Part shown: positions 48,452-53,525 of the stretch, in pieces
Position numbering within the stretch: the first letter of the stretch is position 1
Layout of the letters: every line of letters starts with the position of its first letter
Program-made: the position numbers and the translations under genes
From: Lingula anatina
Taxonomy: Eukaryota > Brachiopoda > Lingulata > Lingulida > Lingulidae
Length of the DNA: 53,525 bases
Direction: 5' to 3'
Assembly (NCBI RefSeq): GCF_001039355.2
Contig: NW_019774859.1
Coordinates: forward strand, 271,233 to 324,757
The notes under the pieces: model-generated
Seen by the model: only the letters and a program-made list of their open reading frames with translations
Told to the model about the DNA's origin: nothing
The model's database searches: none

Positions 48452-51400
48452 CTTAATAATCATCATCATCATCAGTGCTCTTCGTCCCGTGTGGGACATA
48501 AGGCCACATTATCGTAATAAGACGCAGACTTAATTTGTTTCAGCTTACATACTGTGGTCTATAGTATGTCAGATTAACATTGATTAACTTACCCAATATC
48601 TAAGTTTGGCCATAGTCCGTTTCAAAGAGGTATTGGATACAATATTTAAGGCAGAGAATTCCTGTAAAATTTAACAATTTTGAAACTTATTTCAAAATTT
48701 TCGGTGCAAGTTTTCTCTTCTTTGTTTTCATATAACTACCGGTATTTGATTTCGTTATATGTAGCGAAAGAGGCATTAGTTTTATAAAGATAGCTATGCA
48801 AATAATAATGGGAGGTCTGCTGTGTGGTTTTACAAGTGTTTTACTAATGTAGTATAGTATAGTATAGTATAAAATATAGTATTGTAAAATTAGTATAGTG
48901 CCAAAAATGCTTTTCTGTGTTTAGTTTTAAATTATTTTAGAGTGTGGATTTTTAAATTATACTTTTCTTAGACTCGGACCGAGATCAGAAAACAGTAGTA
49001 ACTAACAAGTGGGGTAGAATCAAGGAGTTTCAACCGTTTCAACTGTTGTAACTCCTTTGTAGAATTAACCTTAGACTTAACTTAGAATACACTGGTTGAT
49101 TTTAGAAGCCACGTGGGGCGAGTGGTCGTCTTATACCAGTTGTTCTGTATCCTGTGGTAGCGGCGTGCAGTCCAGGTCACGTGTTTGCACTGTAGATGGC
49201 GCGTGTGTAGAGGGCGCGGCCACAGAAGAAACTCCCTGTGATGCAGGAGCATGTCGTACGTAGTTAGCAGGAAGCAGTTTAGTGATCCTACAAATGTAGT
49301 TTAGAATATTGTGCTAATTTTGATTTTTCTAGGATACTAAAAGCATTGATTTTTATACCTTTCTGCTTGAAGAGTGGATATAAAACTTCTAAATAGAGAG
49401 GACTCAGTTGACATTACATGCTCATCAAAACTACTTGGTATTTGCTTTAGGGATTTTAACATGGACTATTTTACGTGGTTTTATTACAACCACACATATA
49501 GGTCTAAGATTACATTCACCACCCGTTGCGATTAACAACTGAATGATTCTGATTGAAACTGCATGCATTTTACAACGAATTTCACCTTTGAACTTAAAGT
49601 CGACGTTATTGTTTGCGGATAAATGGCTTTGGGGTGTTCTTTTCACTCCTGAACATATCAAACAACACTCAATATTATATATACCTTTGATTTTCTAGCC
49701 GTGAACTGGAACCCGTGGTCGTCATTTTCACCCTGCTCTGCTACCTGCGGCACTGGGACCCGATACAGGAGTAGAAACTGCCCGTTAGATGGCGCTTGTA
49801 TAGGGGGCGAGGCAAGAGAGACGATTCCATGCGATGCTGGCGCCTGTCGTACGTAACACAATCATTTTTTTTATTATGATTCCCGAGGTTTCCGACAAAT
49901 TATAAAACAAATTAATTGCAATCCAATGTTGTTTGTATATGAATATACAAACTCATATGTTTTACAATGTTACATTTCCATGAAGGATTACAAGCTAATT
50001 GTTCCATTAAACTCAAACATTAAATTAAGTTACAAGCATCAAGATACAAGTTATCACTTCTCACCGAGTTTCGCAAATACATTTCATTTAAGAATGTAAT
50101 ACTTAAAGAATTTTTCAATTTTCAGCTGTGAATTGGAACCAGTGGTCGCCATTTTCGGGTTGCTCAGCAACTTGCGGTAGCGGGGTCATCTTCAGATCTC
50201 GAACTTGCCCGATAGATGGCGCTTGTATAGGGGGTGCGGCACGGGAGGAAAGGACGTGTGACGCTGGACCGTGTCGTACGTATCTGACAAAATGAAAAAA
50301 CGCTTTGTACTTTATGGTCTATGTTATGTACAAATTAATATGCTTTGAATTTTAATAACAATATAGGCCTATTATACATTATTTGAAGTGGGACAAAACT
50401 TACTTATCGTTCATTTCATGTATCACTGCAATAATTTATTTAAAATAATAATGTACATTAAGAAATATGCCAGTAAAGAATTATTATTAAAGAACTAAAC
50501 GCAATACAGTAAAGTAAAATAGCGAAAGTATAGTATAATGGAAGAAAATATAAAAATTGGACTACAAAATAACTAAATGAAACATAACATTACTTACATA
50601 TAGATGCTTACATATAGAAAGCGGCCAGGTAGAAAGTTGTTTTAATAGATAATTTTTTAATCATAAAAATAAAACTAGGATATATATAAAGCTACGTAGA
50701 TTGTAACAACTTAATATTTTAGCGGTTTTCTGGGGCGAGTGGGGGCCATTTACTGCTTGTTCGTCTAGCTGCGGGGCTGGTGTGCAGACGAGAAAACGAA
50801 CTTGTCCGATAGAGGGCAGTTGTGTAGGAGGAGCCGCGGAGGAAGAACAGAAGTGTGATGCAGGAGAATGTCGTATGTAGTCAAATAGTTTAATCAGTTT
50901 AAATTAAAAAGGAACAAAGCTATCATCAGAGAAATTACAAATACATATAGGTTTGGCGAAAATTTAATAATTTATCTTACACTTGCCCATTTTATAACTA
51001 TCAATGGGTGCATTTGTTATACTAGTAATGTGCACTACATTTTGCTTATAGAAAGTAATCCTTTAATGGTGGGATAGGGAAAGGTCGTAGCCATTCAGAA
51101 AAAAAAAATAGTGACACGAAAATGGGGAGTCCTCTCACACCTTTAGCGATAAAGACTGATGTGGTTGAAAAAAAAATAAATGTTTGCAACCTGTTATTAT
51201 TTGTTAGTAGGCTACGTATTTTTGCGCAGCACTGTTCACTGCTTTTTAACCATTTCATAATGTATACACCTTTATCATTCTTTTAAACTGAACTTGGTCA
51301 ATGTGCTCTGACAGGGTGCGGGTTTTATTAACAACAGTTCCGAATTTTCTTTCCAAATCAGCCATGTTTATCGCTGCTATACTTACTGCATATGTACAGT

Positions 51401-52138
51401 AGGTGTACTTACATGTACTACAATAGAAGAGTTAGATATTTTAACGTTTCTTTTCTTATAAAATTTTTTTTGTCTATTGGACATAAATAAGGAGGGGGGG
51501 GGGGGGTTGGGACAGGAGAAAGTGACTATTTGACCAAAAATAGCATCTATCTACAAAATATATATATAAAAAAATTGTGACTAAAATACTGGACTTTAAA
51601 GGACCAAAATGGCTGATGTGAGAGGAAAATAACTCGGACTAAATTCTCTTTTCCTAAATATAGGCCTACACACCTAACAAAACCTGCTATATCATATCTG
51701 GGAAAGACGGTGCGCGGTAGACCTTTACTAAAATATAGCAAAAAAAAAAGTGAATCGAGGAAAACCCAGGTGTAAATCTTTATTCGCTGATACCACACCC
51801 ATAAGCGTGGTGCAAATTGTTAAACAGAAACTTTTTTTAAAATTTCTCCAATTTCTAATTCTCTCTTTGAAATTCACCATGTCTCAAACTTCAAATTGAA
51901 AAATAAAAGTGAAAGCTTCAAAAGGTCTACTACGCACTGTGTCCCTGTCACCTGTGTTTGCCTTGCTCTCACCCCGACACCTTTCCAGCTCTCCTATGGG
52001 GGCCTTGGTCAACGTATTCTCCCTGCTCGGCAACCTGCGGCGTTGGGATGCACTTCCGGCAGCGAAAATGCCCGATAGATGGCGGTTGCCCCATGGGGTC
52101 TGCTGTTGAACAGATGCAGTGTTATGCCGGAGATTGTC
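42477..52138 (+). CDS. Secreted thrombospondin type 1 repeat (TSR) protein, eight TSR exons, 3' end outside window
   Basis: The ATG at 42477 has a strong context (ACCACCATGC) and opens a signal peptide ([20 protein letters not shown]). TSR exons: 42477..42687, 45716..45856, 48193..48354, 49106..49255, 49699..49848, 50126..50275, 50723..50872 and 51989..52138. Each holds one TSR, starts with two bases and ends with one (phase 1-1), the classic shuffled-module form. Each repeat has the W-x-x-W core (WSEW, WGPW, WSVW, WGEW, WNPW, WNQW, WGEW, WGPW), a C-S/T-x-S/T-C-G motif suited to O-fucosylation, and six Cys. No stop occurs after the last exon, so the gene runs on beyond 53525. Weak point: the donor of the first exon. 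TSRs bind matrix, glycosaminoglycans and growth factors; the specific role here is unknown. Confidence 0.85.
42704..42795. repeat. Duplicated donor region with (AAAT)n microsatellites
   Basis: GGAGTAGGTCTGTAGACTGA at 42681 is repeated as GGAGTAGGTATGTAGGCTGA at 42739, 58 bases on, each followed by an AAAT run. Confidence 0.75.
44458..44489. repeat. (ATTC)n microsatellite
   Basis: Eight ATTC units in the intron between TSR exons 1 and 2. Confidence 0.9.
48389..48474. repeat. (ATC)n/(ATT)n/(ATC)n microsatellite
   Basis: Begins 34 bases after the donor of TSR exon 3 (48354/48355). The long open frames over it are artefacts of the repeat. Confidence 0.95.
49106..52138 (+). repeat. Tandem array of five 150-nt TSR exons
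   Basis: Exons 4 to 8 of the TSR gene are each exactly 150 nt, and four of the five share the donor TGTC|GTACGT (exon 7 has GTATGT). They share wording such as DGAC and CDAGAC/CDAGPC/CDAGEC. Introns between them are 277-1116 bases and not obviously alike. Equal length, phase and junctions indicate tandem exon duplication. Confidence 0.85.
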
Positions 52139-52268
52139 GTACGTAATTCCACTTAGAACCACACTGCATCAGTTGTGTTGTGCGTTCTAGGACCCATGTA
52201 GCAACTGCATACAAAAAAAAAAAAAGGAAAACAATTAACCTAAGCGTTTTCACTGCAAGCTTTTAATA

Positions 52269-53525
52269 CAGACTTGACATTTAATATGGAATATTTTTTT
52301 CCAAATCATTTTTCATCAGTTTTTTCCTATTTTGCTGACTGATAAATGAAAAAAAGGATTAAAATAGTGTTTTAATAACTTTTGATTAACTCTTTGATGT
52401 CATTGTGACATCAGTTCATTAATGGAATTCGCCAGAGAAGCAAACAAAAACACGTTGCCTATTCTATGTCATATAACAACCATTAAAAGAGATATTTGGG
52501 ATCTCCATATTTTCCAAATTATTGTCTGTAAAAGAGTTACACGCTCCACAAAGGACCCCCATGTCAGTGTCTAGTCACAGTAACAGTCGCTGTTACGCCT
52601 GACCTATTCTGGCTGCTATCAGCGCTCTCAAGTGGCAAGGCGTTCCTTGGAATAGGTTTTAAGAGTTCAACCTGGAATAACATTCTAGGCATCGGTCACA
52701 ATCTGTCCAATTTGGTCCAGTTTTGTTGTAGAACATGTAGGTCATTGATTCGGCGAGCAATGGCCTACCCACATATTGTCTATGTGGTTCAAATATGGCG
52801 ATTTTGATGACCAATGTAGCTGCTCATTCCCTTGGTTCGGTAAGTAATCTGCTATTAAAAGTACTCTGTGTGAACCGGCAATCTCACCGTGCAACCTAAA
52901 ATTGTTCCTAAGTTGTCCCCTATCAAATGATAGTCAAGTGGTTGCCAGATTATCCCTTTATTTGATCTGGTTCAGGTTTTCGTCGATGGCTACCATTTGT
53001 GTTTTGGCACCAATGTGGTATCCACTCCAAATACTGACGCTGTTAATGACCTTAGTCACTTTAGACGCGTCACACGCTTCGTCGTTGGACTCATCTGGAT
53101 GTCTGTAAACTCCGTTTTGACAAGTTGAGCACTACAGGTGAAATCTGACCTCAATAAAGAATGCCACGAGGTTTCAGTGTTCAACCCAGAATCGGTCAAG
53201 GTCCCCAGTTTATTAGAGAAACATACAAAGATGTTTTTTCTGTTTACAGTGGGTTGCTCAGAGGTCGTCTGGTATTCTAACCTGCTAAAACCAGTTTGGT
53301 GTTTGCTAAGGGCCTTGAAAAATGCATTTTGGTGGCAATTTACCCCTCATTCTGAAGAGACTGGGTGGTTTTTGTTTAGTTGCAACAGCAAATCCAGAAA
53401 GACAGTTGGTCCTGTACCCTGGTGGTAAGATTTCAATACATTGGGTGTGGCCTCTGTGTAGGTACATCAGTCTAGGTATTACTCTATAAAACTGTGCGGA
53501 CCGTTTCGTTTGGCGCAATAATCTG
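52269..53525. mobile_element. TIR DNA transposon, second copy, cut by window end
   Basis: It starts CAGACTTGACATTTAATATG, preceded by TA (52267-52268), and aligns with 13430-14675 throughout in the same orientation. Its right end lies outside the window. On the minus strand an open frame at 53518-53306 parallels the one at 14705-14508. Confidence 0.85.

Noticed and set aside
48203-48533. Long Ile/Met-rich frames on both strands near TSR exon 3
   Set aside because: They are translations of the ATC/ATT microsatellite; the true exon ends at 48354.
1-53525. CRISPR arrays, operons, tRNA or rRNA genes
   Set aside because: The sequence is clearly animal nuclear DNA. No spaced palindromic repeat array was seen, and no tRNA or rRNA could be recognised by eye; a covariance-model scan would be needed to exclude small RNAs fully.

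Overview
This is animal nuclear DNA. Genes are split by GT-AG introns, the sequence is AT-rich and full of microsatellites and small DNA transposons, and the proteins are metazoan: M-Ras, RING/B-box/NHL (TRIM), reeler, thrombospondin type 1 repeats (TSRs), Ig plus chitin-binding peritrophin-A, and a membrane UDP-glycosyltransferase. This combination, with an intronless TRIM-NHL gene and a secreted Ig/chitin-binding protein, best fits a marine invertebrate, probably a lophotrochozoan (mollusc, brachiopod or annelid grade). An amphioxus-like animal is not excluded. The species cannot be named from the sequence alone.

Layout, left to right. (1) 1-6521 (+): the 3' part of a secreted protein with a helical repeat region, an Ig domain and a C-terminal chitin-binding domain. 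Its last long intron is almost entirely a 4.5-kb foldback-like element, whose arms are about 165-bp tandem repeats rich in nuclear-receptor half-sites. (2) 8108-10229 (-): a two-exon UDP-glycosyltransferase whose catalytic His and Asp both appear substituted. (3) 12418-13221 (+): a complete small gene for a 68-residue cysteine-rich secreted peptide, with TATA box, 3'-UTR intron and polyA signal. (4) 13430-15081: a TIR transposon with TA target duplication; related copies lie at 7937-8087 and 52269-53525. (5) 16047-17867 (+): a TRIM-NHL E3 ligase in one exon. (6) 18.2-20.5 kb: degenerate repeats and a MITE. (7) 23816-26844 (-): a complete five-exon M-Ras gene. Its intron 2 holds 80-bp tandem copies of the exon 3 splice acceptor, one split by a Harbinger-like MITE. 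(8) 29285-39886 (+): signal-peptide and reeler exons with an 8-kb first intron, ending in two homologous exons that look mutually exclusive. (9) 42477-52138 (+): eight single-TSR exons, all phase 1; the last five are exactly 150 nt each. The gene runs on past the window.

Regions 8 and 9 may be one locus. Reeler exons and TSR exons share splice phase, while the first TSR exon has its own start codon and signal peptide. One reading is a long reeler-TSR protein plus a TSR-only protein from an internal promoter. Exon junctions below were worked out by hand from splice sites and reading frame and have not been checked against transcripts.
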